DNA from: an uncultured Collinsella sp.
GTDB taxonomy: Bacteria; Actinomycetota; Coriobacteriia; Coriobacteriales; Coriobacteriaceae
DNA length: 62,448 nucleotides
NCBI GenBank assembly: GCA_959606065.1
Contig: CAUHHV010000011.1
Location: 1-62,448 of the forward strand
Reading direction: 5' to 3'
The translations under genes and the position numbers were made by a program. Under the pieces are notes generated by a model. That model was given only the letters and a program-made list of their open reading frames with translations, was not told the origin of the DNA and did not search any database. Positions 18,339-27,459 of the stretch are shown piece by piece. Each line of letters starts with the position of its first letter. The stretch's first letter is position 1.

Positions 18339-19304
18339 CTAAAAATTCTCGTCGAGGAAGCTGTCGACCGTGTTCCAGTAGAGTTCGGGGTCGACTTGCG
18401 CGCTCTTGGCATGGGTGGCGCCGTGGATAGTGAGCTTTTGCTTGACCTTGCTGGCGCACGCCTCGTAGTTTTGGTCGAGCATGCTGTACGGTACAAAGGT
18501 GTCTTGGTCGCCGTGGATAAATAGCATGGGAACCGTCGCGTGTTTGAGTTGCTCCACACTGCTCGCCTTATGAAAGTCGTAGCCCGCGCGCACGTTGCAC
18601 ACCAAGTTTGCTACATCGAGCAAGGGAAAGCTGGGCAGGCCGAACACGTCCTTGAGCTGCAGAGAAAACTCGTCCCAAACACTCGTATAACCACAGTCCT
18701 CGATAATGCATTTCACGTTGGACGGCAAAGATTCCCCCGCGACGTCCATGGCGGTTGCCGCACCCATCGACTCGCCAAAGACCAGGATGCGCGCCTCGGG
18801 GTCAGCCTGAACGATCCGCCCAATCCATGCAACGACATCGAGCCGCTCGGGCCAGCCCATGCCGATATAGTCGCCGCCGGAGCGCTCGTGGGCACGGGCG
18901 GCAGGCGCGAGCACGTTCATGCCGCGGTCATGGAATCGTTTGGCGTATCGGGCCATACCGATGGGCTCATCGGTGTATCCGTGTAGGCAGATAGCGTAAT
19001 TGTGCGTGCTCTCTGGGGCGGCAAAATACCAAGCGGAGAGCTCGGTTCCGTCATCTGCGGTGAGGCTGCTGCTCTCGCGGTTCTCTTTAAACCATGCCCG
19101 CGCCTCGGTTCCCTCGGCATCCGGCTGCTCACTTTCTTTGTCGTCCTTGCCGTCCTGCATCATCTTCATGGTGTATGGCGCGCGGGGATTCAGCGCGAAG
19201 TCAAACAGAAAGTTGCCGGCAAATCCGAGCAGCACAATGACAACCACCAGTGCAACGATGCCGGCTATCTTGAGCTTTCGATGGGAATGTTCGTTTTGAG
19301 CCAT
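18339..19304 (-). CDS. Membrane-anchored alpha/beta hydrolase
   Basis: 321 residues. An N-terminal membrane helix (about 12-35) is followed by an alpha/beta-hydrolase domain. The nucleophile is S179 in FGESMG, the acid lies in FIHGDQDTFVP, and the histidine is the GATHAKS His near the C-terminus. Resembles the YqkD/YfhR type of extracytoplasmic serine hydrolase; true substrate unknown. The short intergenic space to the divergent PAQR gene holds AT-rich sequence with repeated ACATCAACA/TGCGTCAACA words. Confidence 0.85.
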   Translation of the reverse strand: MAQNEHSHRKLKIAGIVALVVVIVLLGFAGNFLFDFALNPRAPYTMKMMQDGKDDKESEQPDAEGTEARAWFKENRESSSLTADDGTELSAWYFAAPESTHNYAICLHGYTDEPIGMARYAKRFHDRGMNVLAPAARAHERSGGDYIGMGWPERLDVVAWIGRIVQADPEARILVFGESMGAATAMDVAGESLPSNVKCIIEDCGYTSVWDEFSLQLKDVFGLPSFPLLDVANLVCNVRAGYDFHKASSVEQLKHATVPMLFIHGDQDTFVPYSMLDQNYEACASKVKQKLTIHGATHAKSAQVDPELYWNTVDSFLDENF

Positions 19305-19490
19305 GAGGTATTCTCCTATAAGATGTTAATACATCAACATTTAAAACAAGCGCATTATGGATGTTCGCCGTTGATGCGTCAACAAGCAAAGAATGGGTAA
19401 ACAAAGGGTCACGTATGGTGCAAATTTCGCACGTACCCAGACGCTTTGATATAGTGTTGAGAACTCTTTACATTGGAGGATGTAACCGGC
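19305..19490. promoter_or_regulatory. Divergent promoter region
   Basis: AT-rich 186-bp gap between divergent genes. It contains the near-palindrome TTGATGCGTCAA at 19372-19383 and TTAATACATCAACATTTAA upstream. A GGAGGATG ribosome site at its right end serves the PAQR gene. Promoter hexamers not assigned with confidence. Confidence 0.4.
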
Positions 19491-20174
19491 ATGTCCGATT
19501 CGAGCGACAGTTCCAAGCCGCGACCCAAGATCGCGGCCGTTCCGCACTACACGGTGGGCGAGGAGATCATGAACTCCGTCACCCATGGTGTCGGCTGCTT
19601 GCTGGGTATCGCGGGTCTGGTGCTCCTGATCGTATTCGCTGCACTGCGCGGCGGTGGCCCGGCCCACATGGCCGCGGCAATTGTCTATGGCGTCAGCATC
19701 ATCCTCGAGTACCTAGCCTCCACGCTCTACCATGCGATTCAACCCGCGCGCGCCAAGCGCGTGTTCCGCATCATCGACCACAGCTGCATCTACCTGCTCA
19801 TAGCCGGCAGCTATACGCCGTTTTGCCTCATCACGCTCGCAAACGACGGCGGCGCTGTGCTGTTCTTTGCCGTATGGGCCATCGCCATTATCGGCATCGC
19901 CCTCGAGTGCTTTATGCGCGAGCGTCAACCGCACTGGGTAAGCGGCCTGGTCTACCTGCTGATGGGCTGGCTCGTTGTCTTTAAGCTGCCCGAACTTGTG
20001 GCGCTGCTCAACCCCGTGGCACTTGCCCTACTCGCCGTCGGCGGCGTGTGCTACACCGCGGGCGTGCCGTTCTATATCGCCAAAAACGTGCGCTATCTGC
20101 ACAGTGTTTTCCACTTGTGGGTGCTCGCCGGCAGCATCTTCCAGTTCATGGCGGTGATCCTCTTCGTAATCTAG
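19491..20174 (+). CDS. Hemolysin III / TrhA (PAQR) family membrane protein
   Basis: 227 residues, seven hydrophobic segments. Family signature residues are visible: SVTHGVG in helix 1, TLYHAIQPAR with the conserved His, RIIDHSCIYLLIAGSYTP, and HSVFHLWVLAGS in the last helix. The Ser/His/Asp set is the metal site of PAQR proteins. Start chosen at the ATG after TTGGAGGATGTAACCGGC. In bacteria the family is linked to membrane homeostasis rather than true haemolysis. Confidence 0.93.
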   Translation: MSDSSDSSKPRPKIAAVPHYTVGEEIMNSVTHGVGCLLGIAGLVLLIVFAALRGGGPAHMAAAIVYGVSIILEYLASTLYHAIQPARAKRVFRIIDHSCIYLLIAGSYTPFCLITLANDGGAVLFFAVWAIAIIGIALECFMRERQPHWVSGLVYLLMGWLVVFKLPELVALLNPVALALLAVGGVCYTAGVPFYIAKNVRYLHSVFHLWVLAGSIFQFMAVILFVI

Positions 20175-20282
20175 CGACCGCGCCCACGGCCCCGCTCGCA
20201 CGGGCGACCGGCGCAATTGCCCTATCCGTCACCTACGCTTACTACCCAACGTCCCGAATCTTGGAGGTTCGAGAAACTCCCG

Positions 20283-21656
20283 ATGGACATAACCATCTCC
20301 CTTATTACCACGCTCGTTTTAACGCTTATCAACGGCTACTTCTCCATGTCCGAGATGGCTCTCACCACGGCTAAACGCGCCGTGCTGGAGCACGATGCCG
20401 AGGAGGGCGATAAGCGCGCCGAGCGCGCCGTCCAGCTCGCCGCCGACTCCGATCAGCTGTTGGCTACCATCCAGGTCGCCATCACGCTCGTGGGCTTTGC
20501 CTCGTCCGCCGTCGCCTCGACGAGCCTGTCCGACCCGCTTGCCACGTGGCTCATGAGCTTTGGCATCGCGCCGCTCTCTGCCATTGCGCGCGGCCTGGCG
20601 CCGGTCATCATCACCGTCGCCGTCGCCTTCGTGTCCATCGTGATTGGCGAGCTCGTGCCCAAGCGCATCGGCCTCGCTAACGCCGAGGGCGTATCCAAGC
20701 AGGTCGTGGGACCGCTCTCGGTGTTCCAAAAGATCGCCCGCCCGCTCGTGTGGCTGACCGGTGCCTGCTCCGACGGTTTGGCCCGCATCCTGCGCATCAA
20801 GAGCGCCGATGACCGCCAGAACGTCTCGGAGGAAGAGATCAAGTACATGGTCTCGGAGCAGGACGACCTGCTCGACGAGGAAAAGCGTATGATTCACGAG
20901 ATCTTCGACCTGGGCGACACCGTTGCCCGCGAGGTCATGGTGCCGCGCGTGGACACCACCATGTGCGAGGACGACGAGACGGTCGCCGACGTGCTGTCCG
21001 CCATGCGCCAGACCGGCTTTAGCCGCATCCCCGTCTATCACGAGGATCCCGACAACGTCGCCGGCATCGCGCACATCAAGGACCTGATCCAGCCTTCGCT
21101 CGACGGCAAGGGCGACCAGCCCATCGCCGACTTTTTGCGCGACGCCACCTTTGTGCCCGACACCAAGGACATCCTGCCGCTGCTGTCCGAGATGCAGACC
21201 TCGCACGACCAGATCGTGGTGGTCGTGGACGAGTACGGCGGCACGGCCGGCATCATCACCATCGAGGACATCGTCGAGGAGATCGTGGGCGAGATCGAGG
21301 ACGAGTTCGACCCCGACAACAAGTACCTCACGCGCCTTTCGCGCCGCGAGTGGCTTGTCGATGGGCGTTTTTCGTGCGATGACGCGATTGAGCTTGGTTG
21401 GCCGCTCGAGGAAAGCGATGATTATGAGACCATCGCCGGCTGGATTTTGGAGCTTTGCGACTCGGTGCCCGACATCGGAGAGGTGTTTGAGGTTGCGGGG
21501 TACAAGTTTAAGGTGCAGTCGATGCGTGGCCAGCGCATCTCGCTCATTCGCGTGATCGCTCCGGCCGAAACCGATAAGAAGGATTCCGAGTCCTCGGCAG
21601 ATAAGCCGGCGGCGTCGGACGCGGGTTCTGCGGACCCGCACGACGGCGACGAGTAG
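20283..21656 (+). CDS. CNNM/HlyC-family membrane protein with CBS pair
   Basis: 457 residues. A DUF21 (CNNM) transmembrane domain at ~1-190, two CBS domains at ~215-340 (MVPRVDTTMC, VVVVDEYGGTAGIITIED), and a CorC/HlyC C-terminal domain at ~355-440, followed by an acidic Ser/Asp tail. Family members move or regulate magnesium (CorC, YhdP, MpfA). GGAGG lies before the ATG. Its neighbours include other Mg-related genes further on, but the link is only suggestive. Confidence 0.93.
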   Translation: MDITISLITTLVLTLINGYFSMSEMALTTAKRAVLEHDAEEGDKRAERAVQLAADSDQLLATIQVAITLVGFASSAVASTSLSDPLATWLMSFGIAPLSAIARGLAPVIITVAVAFVSIVIGELVPKRIGLANAEGVSKQVVGPLSVFQKIARPLVWLTGACSDGLARILRIKSADDRQNVSEEEIKYMVSEQDDLLDEEKRMIHEIFDLGDTVAREVMVPRVDTTMCEDDETVADVLSAMRQTGFSRIPVYHEDPDNVAGIAHIKDLIQPSLDGKGDQPIADFLRDATFVPDTKDILPLLSEMQTSHDQIVVVVDEYGGTAGIITIEDIVEEIVGEIEDEFDPDNKYLTRLSRREWLVDGRFSCDDAIELGWPLEESDDYETIAGWILELCDSVPDIGEVFEVAGYKFKVQSMRGQRISLIRVIAPAETDKKDSESSADKPAASDAGSADPHDGDE

Positions 21657-21680
21657 GGCAAGGAAGAGTAGGGGAGAGTT

Positions 21681-22526
21681 ATGGCAGGCCTGTTCAACAT
21701 CCTTAAGGTCACCGTCAGCGAGGACAAGATCTGCGCGCACGTGCTGGTGAACCCCGGCATGCCGCTCATGACCTCGGAGGACATCGAGGCCACGGCGCGC
21801 GTGTATTACCTGGTGCCCGCGATTGCCAAGCATCTGTGCCTGGGCGATTCCGGTCGCGAATTCCAGGACTGCATGGGCCAGACCGAGCTTTGCCATCTGC
21901 TGGAGCACGTGACAGTCGAGCTCATGAACGAGACCGGTCTCGCTGGCAGCATTTCGTGCGGCCGCACCCGCGTAAGCGAGCACGACGAGCGTGTCTTTGA
22001 GGTCGAGCTTTCGTGTCCCGACGACGCGCTGGCCATCGGCGCGCTGTCTTCGGCGACCTTTATGATGGACTGGGCGTACCTGCACGCCGACCAGCCTGCC
22101 CCCGACGTGGAAGGAACGGTCGCGGGCCTGCGCAACCTGGTGCTGGGTATGCGCGCCGAGGCCGAGGGCAAGGACCCGCACGAGGCCGTCGCCGCCGCGA
22201 ACGCCGAAGGCGAGGCCGGGGACACGACCGAGGGCGAGGCGCCTGCCGAGGCTGCCGCCGAGTCTGTCAACGATGCCCCTGCCGAGGAGGCCGTCGAGGT
22301 CGAGCCCGCGGAGCCCCAGGGCGTCCCGAGCTTTGACGACGAGCCGCAGGAAGTAATCGATACCGAGGGCGCGACCGCCGAGAGCCATGAGGCCCCCGCT
22401 GCCGTCTACGGTGGTGCGGCGACGGCTCCGGTTGCCCCTGCGCGTGAGGGAGCGCTGCCGCTCGTTGACGGCGCCGGCGAGGACCCGGCCGCCACGGTGG
22501 CCATGCCTGCCATGCCGCAGGAGTAG
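21681..22526 (+). CDS. Stand-alone domain resembling cyanophycin synthetase N-terminus
   Basis: 281 residues. Residues ~40-135 contain CHLLEHVTVELM, then GRTR and FEVELSCPDDALAIGAL, which read like the N-terminal region of cyanophycin synthetase CphA (LLEHVALELQ, then GRTR and a conserved strand). No ATP-grasp or Mur-ligase domain follows; instead residues ~150-281 are an Ala/Glu/Asp-rich low-complexity tail. Function unknown. It follows the CNNM gene by 24 bp and may share its transcript. Confidence 0.6.
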   Translation: MAGLFNILKVTVSEDKICAHVLVNPGMPLMTSEDIEATARVYYLVPAIAKHLCLGDSGREFQDCMGQTELCHLLEHVTVELMNETGLAGSISCGRTRVSEHDERVFEVELSCPDDALAIGALSSATFMMDWAYLHADQPAPDVEGTVAGLRNLVLGMRAEAEGKDPHEAVAAANAEGEAGDTTEGEAPAEAAAESVNDAPAEEAVEVEPAEPQGVPSFDDEPQEVIDTEGATAESHEAPAAVYGGAATAPVAPAREGALPLVDGAGEDPAATVAMPAMPQE

Positions 22527-22662
22527 GCTCACCCGCTTATCACCATCATGTACCTGCGCCTTTACCGTACGCAGATGAGCAAAGCGGCAGGCGCTGTGCT
22601 GCGGGTATAATGGACAGCATTCAAACGGTGGGCGCCGAGGTGCCCGCAGGAGAGGAATGAAC

Positions 22663-23052
22663 ATGGGTAAGACTTTCAACTTTATCTCGGGTGCGCTCTT
22701 CGGTGCCGCCGCCGGCGCCATTATCGGCGTTGCCCTGGCTCCGCGCTCGGGCGCCGAGACCCGCGCCATGGCTGCCGATATCGCAAACGACGCCTGGGAT
22801 AACATGCGCGACACCTACGAGCACGGTGCCGAGGAGGCCCGCGCTGCGGTCAACGATTTTGGCCCGATGGTCGATGCCAAGACCGATGACCTGCGTGCCA
22901 AGGTTGACCTTGCCCGCGAGCGCATGGACCAGCTGCGAGAGCAGCTCAACGACGCCATCTCGGGCGGCAACGTGACGCCCGCCGCCGATGTCGTGGTCGA
23001 GAACGCCGTCGAGGCCGACGCCGAGGCCGCGGAGCCTTCGACCGAGGCATAA
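22663..23052 (+). CDS. YtxH-family small membrane-anchored protein
   Basis: 129 residues. A glycine/alanine-rich hydrophobic segment (about 5-28, GALFGAAAGAIIGVALAPRSG) is followed by an alpha-helical, probably coiled-coil tail, as in YtxH/gas-vesicle-like stress proteins. The second of two ATGs is preferred, since it sits 7 nt after AGGAGAGG, whereas the first (22657) is only 1 nt away. The stop codon overlaps the next start (TAATG). Confidence 0.85.
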   Translation: MGKTFNFISGALFGAAAGAIIGVALAPRSGAETRAMAADIANDAWDNMRDTYEHGAEEARAAVNDFGPMVDAKTDDLRAKVDLARERMDQLREQLNDAISGGNVTPAADVVVENAVEADAEAAEPSTEA

Positions 23053-23807
23053 TGCGCGCCGGGGATTTTGTCGGCGCCAAGATCTATCGCAAGCCTACCG
23101 AGGATAAGCGCACTAAAAAAGACGGCACGCCGCGCAGCCCTAAAAAGCTCGGCAAGATTCACTTTCCGGTCTTTACCCCGGGCGGCACACGCGTGGTGGG
23201 CTTTATGGTTCGCCAGTCCGATATCGCGGGTATGATCGAGCGCCCCGACCGCTTTGTGGCGCTCGATGCCATTGGCGTCTACGAGGGCGCCATCGCAGTT
23301 GACGACGTCAAGGGCACCTACGATGCCGCTGCGGCCAAGCGCCTCGACATCAACCTGGACGATTGCATTATCTGGGTTGGCATGGACGTGCGCACGGAGT
23401 CGGGCGATGTCGTGGGCTATTGCTCGGATGTGGAGTTCAAGCCGCGTTCGGGTATCGTGCAGACATTCTATGTGACCACTGGCACTGCCTCGAGTGTGCT
23501 GGTGGGCGACACGCAGATGCCGCCGACGATGCTGCGCGGCTATGCGGACGGCGCGATGATCGTTTCGGACGAGGTCAAGTCGCTCGGGTATTCGGGCGGC
23601 GCGGCTGCCAAGGCCGCCGAGGCAAGCGTCGTGGTGGGCGATAAGGTCAAGAAGGGCGCTAAGGTGCTCGATGACAAGGGTTCGGTCGCCGTGGACAAGG
23701 GCAGTCGCGCGCTGGGCAAGCAGCTCGGCAAGACGCGCGGTATGTTCAAGGCCTTTAAGGACGAATATCAAAAGGCGAGCGGGGGCTCGTCAAAAGCTAG
23801 CAAATAG
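23052..23807 (+). CDS. PRC-barrel domain protein
   Basis: 251 residues, translationally coupled to the YtxH gene. Two PRC-barrel-like halves (about 1-90 and 105-170) with phrases such as HFPVFTPGGTRVVGFMV and VRTESGDVVGYCSDV, then a Lys/Ala/Gly-rich C-terminal tail (~190-251). The protein is probably cytoplasmic. The coupled pair recalls envelope-stress or ribosome-associated modules, but the role is not known. Confidence 0.75.
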   Translation: MRAGDFVGAKIYRKPTEDKRTKKDGTPRSPKKLGKIHFPVFTPGGTRVVGFMVRQSDIAGMIERPDRFVALDAIGVYEGAIAVDDVKGTYDAAAAKRLDINLDDCIIWVGMDVRTESGDVVGYCSDVEFKPRSGIVQTFYVTTGTASSVLVGDTQMPPTMLRGYADGAMIVSDEVKSLGYSGGAAAKAAEASVVVGDKVKKGAKVLDDKGSVAVDKGSRALGKQLGKTRGMFKAFKDEYQKASGGSSKASK

Positions 23808-23879
23808 CGACGTACCAATTGATGGGAGGCAAGCCGGAGACCTGTTGCTCCGGCTTGCTGCGTTTATGGGGGAGGGCAC

Positions 23880-25286
23880 ATGCGCCAAAACGGATCTAAC
23901 TTAAACGGGCGCTCGGGTGCGCGTCCGACGGCGCGCCGCGACCTGGGGCAGTTGCCCAGCGGTCAGCGCAAGCGTCACCGTAAGCCCGGCGCGATGTATC
24001 TCAACCATAGCCGCGGCTTTAGCGACCGAAGCGCTCGCATCGGCAGCGGCCGCACGCCCCGTCGTCCGTCTCGCCTGCCCTATGCGCTCATCGCCGTGGG
24101 CTGCGCACTCGTGCTGTTTATCGCTGCCGTCGTGGGCTACGTCAACCGCAGCGTGGATGTCGTCCTCAACGGCCAGGAGACTGCGGTGCGCGTCGGATCT
24201 ACGCTGCAAAATCTCATCGACGATCAGGAGCTGACCGATACCTACGACGCCGGGGATCTGCTGGCCGTTGACGACAGCGTGCTAACCCGCCATGGCGGCG
24301 AAAAGCTGTCGGTAAAGGTGGACGGCAAGCGCATAAAACAGGGCAAGTGGAAAAGCCGCGAGCTTACGGGCGGCGAGAAGGTGACGGTCAAGGACGGCCG
24401 CGACACGTATGAGAAGCACGAGGTCCAGGCGACGGTTATCGAGCCCAAGCTCAAGGTCGAGGGCACGGGTGCTATCGAGTACGTCAAGACGTGGGGCATC
24501 CAAGGTCGCTCCGAGGTGTGGGTCGGCGAGCAGTCGGGTAAGACGCAGGACCGCGGCGAGGTCGTGCCCGCCACCGATTGCGTGGTCGAGTGCGCGAGCG
24601 TGGCGCCCAAGGGCAACGAAAAGTACGTGGCGCTGACGTTTGATGAGGGCCCGAGCGGAGCGACCAAGCAGATCTTGCAGGTGCTCAAGGAAAAGGGCGT
24701 CACCGCGACGTTCTTCCTGTCGGGTGATGCGGCCGAGGCCTCGCCCGCCACGGCCAAGGCGATTGTCGATGCTGGCTGCGAGGTCGGCTCCAACAGCTAC
24801 CGAGACGAATCGCTCAAGGGCCAGGACCGCGATGCGGTGCGCGAGCAGGTTTCGAAGGGCACCGAGGCGATCAAGTCCGTGACCGGAACGTCGACGATGC
24901 TTTTGCGTGCTCCCTACGCAGCCTTTGACGAGCAAAACTGGATTGATGCGATGGACCTGGTGTCTGCCGTGGTCTCGTGGAATATCGATTCGGGCGACTG
25001 GCTGCTCAACGGTGCCGACGAGCAGGTCTCGACGGTGCTCGATTCGGTGACGCCGGGCAACATTGTGTTGCTGACCGATAACGATGAATGTGCCGAGCAG
25101 ACGCTCGAGGCGCTGCCGCAGATTATCGACGGGCTTATTGCCGACGGCTACAAAATCGTGACATTGAGCGATCTGGTCAAGACGGATACATCGCTGAGCA
25201 AAAAGCTCACCTCGCTGACGAAGGCCGCCATGCCCAAAAACGCCGTGTTCCCCCAGCTCGCCGAAGATGACGACACCACAGACTAG
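23880..25286 (+). CDS. Polysaccharide-deacetylase-fold protein, probably catalytically dead
   Basis: 468 residues. Basic cytoplasmic N-terminus (1-67), membrane helix at ~68-88, a DUF348/ubiquitin-like YabE-type domain (~92-155) with a G5-like stretch after it, and a NodB-type deacetylase domain at ~248-440. Motif 1 is present but altered (TFDEGP, 253-258, for TFDDGP). Motif 2, normally an HxxxH metal pair, reads SNSYRDE with N305 and D309 in place of both histidines. Motif 3 (RAPYA) and motif 4 (NIDSGDW) remain; motif 5 has T where LLHD has H. It probably binds cell-wall glycans without deacetylating them. Confidence 0.8.
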   Translation: MRQNGSNLNGRSGARPTARRDLGQLPSGQRKRHRKPGAMYLNHSRGFSDRSARIGSGRTPRRPSRLPYALIAVGCALVLFIAAVVGYVNRSVDVVLNGQETAVRVGSTLQNLIDDQELTDTYDAGDLLAVDDSVLTRHGGEKLSVKVDGKRIKQGKWKSRELTGGEKVTVKDGRDTYEKHEVQATVIEPKLKVEGTGAIEYVKTWGIQGRSEVWVGEQSGKTQDRGEVVPATDCVVECASVAPKGNEKYVALTFDEGPSGATKQILQVLKEKGVTATFFLSGDAAEASPATAKAIVDAGCEVGSNSYRDESLKGQDRDAVREQVSKGTEAIKSVTGTSTMLLRAPYAAFDEQNWIDAMDLVSAVVSWNIDSGDWLLNGADEQVSTVLDSVTPGNIVLLTDNDECAEQTLEALPQIIDGLIADGYKIVTLSDLVKTDTSLSKKLTSLTKAAMPKNAVFPQLAEDDDTTD

Positions 25287-25287
25287 T

Positions 25288-25312
25288 CATGTAAGAACGT
25301 CCCCAATGACTA
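25288..25312. repeat. CATTGGGGAC-family half repeat
   Basis: AGTCATGTAAGAACGTCCCC followed by AATGACT. A single degraded arm of the family present at 13060 and 55401. Confidence 0.6.
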
Positions 25313-25389
25313 TGTCACGGATGCGTCAGCGTTTGATATGCCTGCGATGTTTGGAGCATAAATTTGACGCCACGGCGCGATGCTGATGC

Positions 25390-25606
25390 TATAGTTACTG
25401 CGGATAACAAGGGTCAAGAGAAAGGTTGCAGGTGAAATCCAAACCTCGACCATACAGTCGATGACCCCATGCAGGTGCTTCTTGCGCATGTACGGGGTGT
25501 GAGCGCCGAGCGGCGTGCCGCCCGCGCATGCGTATGCATATCTAATAGTCCACGGACGGCGCGCCGGCATGGTCGCAGTCCGAAGGGATAATGATGGGGA
25601 GCACCA
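25390..25606 (+). promoter_or_regulatory. Extended -10 promoter and structured 5' leader of the Mg-transport pair
   Basis: TGCTATAGT at 25387-25395 fits an extended -10 element, giving a leader of about 200 nt before the first gene. The leader holds several potential stems: CCCCATGCA (25464-25472) with GCGCATGTACGGGG; GCGCCGAGCGGCGTGC; GCATGCGTATGC; and CGGCGCGCCGG. It lacks the M-box consensus. A metal-responsive leader is plausible because the operon handles divalent cations. Confidence 0.4.
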
Positions 25607-27451
25607 GTGAATTATCTGAGTGAGATGCTCAAACTGCCGGTTTTGGACGTCGATGGCGAAAAGCTCGGCGTTGTGAACGATTTTGGCATTGCTACCGGCG
25701 AAGTTTTTCCGCACGTGACGTCGCTCGCGTTCCGCGGACCCGGCAAGACGCCGTTTATGATCAGCTGGCGCAAATGGGTCGACCGTATCGACGAGACGGG
25801 TGTACACCTTAAGTCGCCGGCCACCGAAATCCGTTTTTCGTACTTGCAGCCGACCGAACTCTTACTTGCTCGCGACGTGCTTAACAAGCAGATCGTCGAC
25901 ACGCAGGGCATGAAGGTCGTGCGCGTGAACGACATCAAGTTTTCCATGTCGGGCGAAAATCAGCTGCGCCTGCTGGGTGCCGAAGTTGGCGCCCGCGGTC
26001 TGCTGCGCGCGATCAGCCCCGCCCTTGAGCATGTTGTCGAGGGCTTTATGAAGCACCTGGGCAAACCGCTCGGCGAGGATATTATCGCCTGGTCCTATAT
26101 GGACCTGCTCGATCGTTCGACTAAAAACATCCAGCTGTCGGTGTCGCACAAGACGCTCGGCGAGCTGCACCCCGCCGACATTGCCGACATTATCGAACAG
26201 CTCGACCCGCGCCTGCGTGCGCAGGTGTTCGCGCAGCTCGATACCGCCCAGGCCGCCGAGGCCATCTCGGAGTTCGATGACGACGAGCTTATGACCGAGA
26301 TGCTCGAGGGCCTGTCCGATACGGACGCATCGTCGATGCTGGCCATGATGGACCCGGACGACGCCGCTGACCTGATCGACGAGCTCGATTACGAGAAGGC
26401 CGAGAAGCTTCTTCGCCTGATGGGCGTTCAGGAGGAGAAGGCGATTCGTAACCTGCTGGGCTATGAGGACAACACTGCCGGTCGCATCATGACCTCGGAG
26501 TTTGTCTCCCTGCCCGCCACGGCGACGGTCGGTGACGCCATCGAGGCGATCCGCAAGCTCGACGAGGACTTCGAGAGCGTCTACTACGTCTATACCGAGG
26601 ACCCGAGCGGTATGCTCACCGGCGTCCTTTCGCTGCGCACGCTCATCGTGGCCGACCGCGACGCCACGCTGGGCCAGCTGGCCTATCGCGACCTGGTGTA
26701 TGTGTCGCCCGACGATGACCAGGAAGACGTAACGGACGAGATGACCAAGTACGACCTGGTCGCCATCCCCGTTTGCGACGAGAACCGTCACATCTTGGGT
26801 ATCGTGACCTTTGACGACGCCATGGACGTTATCGCCGAGGAGCACCAGGAGGACCTGCAGATCGCAGGCGTCGGTTCGGGCGATAGCGCGTCCGACGACT
26901 CGACGAATGTGCTCAGCTGGTTTGTGCATCGCCAGTACTGGGTTGTCGTGTGGGGTATTGCCTCGTGCATCATGGCAACAGTGCTGGGGACGGCGCTGGG
27001 CTCTGCGCATCTGGTGGTGTTCCCCATGTGCGCCATGCCGCTCGTGCTGCTGGCTGCCTCGCGTATGGTGTCGTTCGTCAAGAACTACTTCCTGGAGTAC
27101 GACGGCCATGACGATGAGCCCAAGCCGTATCTGGGGTTCTTCTTCCAGAGTACGGGCATGGGCTTGATTCTGTCGCTCGTGACCTACCTGTGCGCCCAGC
27201 TGGTGCGCACCGCCGCGTTCCTCGACGCGCCTATGTTTGAAGAGCAGCTCTTTACCGGCTGCTTTAACATTGCGGCCATCGTTTGCCTGATTGGCAACAT
27301 GAGCGCCGTGATTTACCTGATGGTGCTGTTCTGGCGTGACGAGCACGACCTCAATACGTCGGGCACCGCCATGAACGTCATTGCCGTCATGATCTCGTGT
27401 GTGGCGTACTGCATCGCCGCGGTTCTGCTCACCATGTCAGTCATGGGTTAG
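25607..27451 (+). CDS. MgtE-N/CBS regulatory protein fused to a non-MgtE membrane domain
   Basis: 614 residues. N-terminal PRC-barrel-like region (~1-75), then a linker, MgtE intracellular N domain (LHPADIADIIEQL, about 185-300), and a CBS pair (~300-430; MTSEFVSLPATATV and YDLVAIPVCDENRHILGIVTFDD). From ~445 there are five to six membrane helices, but the hallmarks of the MgtE pore (GGNxGxQ, DPA) are absent. It starts ATG after a long leader and is followed 8 bp later by an Nramp-family gene. The cytoplasmic part of MgtE senses Mg2+; here it is attached to a different membrane unit and may gate or regulate the neighbour. Confidence 0.8.
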   Translation: MNYLSEMLKLPVLDVDGEKLGVVNDFGIATGEVFPHVTSLAFRGPGKTPFMISWRKWVDRIDETGVHLKSPATEIRFSYLQPTELLLARDVLNKQIVDTQGMKVVRVNDIKFSMSGENQLRLLGAEVGARGLLRAISPALEHVVEGFMKHLGKPLGEDIIAWSYMDLLDRSTKNIQLSVSHKTLGELHPADIADIIEQLDPRLRAQVFAQLDTAQAAEAISEFDDDELMTEMLEGLSDTDASSMLAMMDPDDAADLIDELDYEKAEKLLRLMGVQEEKAIRNLLGYEDNTAGRIMTSEFVSLPATATVGDAIEAIRKLDEDFESVYYVYTEDPSGMLTGVLSLRTLIVADRDATLGQLAYRDLVYVSPDDDQEDVTDEMTKYDLVAIPVCDENRHILGIVTFDDAMDVIAEEHQEDLQIAGVGSGDSASDDSTNVLSWFVHRQYWVVVWGIASCIMATVLGTALGSAHLVVFPMCAMPLVLLAASRMVSFVKNYFLEYDGHDDEPKPYLGFFFQSTGMGLILSLVTYLCAQLVRTAAFLDAPMFEEQLFTGCFNIAAIVCLIGNMSAVIYLMVLFWRDEHDLNTSGTAMNVIAVMISCVAYCIAAVLLTMSVMG

Positions 27452-27459
27452 GTGGTCGC

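Noticed and set aside
20319..22814. 831-codon minus-strand frame across the CNNM gene
   Set aside because: Shadow of the CNNM and following gene; no recognisable protein features.
25390..25606. M-box (ykoK) magnesium riboswitch
   Set aside because: The leader lacks the conserved M-box strings; only the gene context suggests it.
25607..27451. Plain MgtE magnesium channel
   Set aside because: Cytoplasmic domains fit but the channel motifs GGNxGxQ and DPA are missing.
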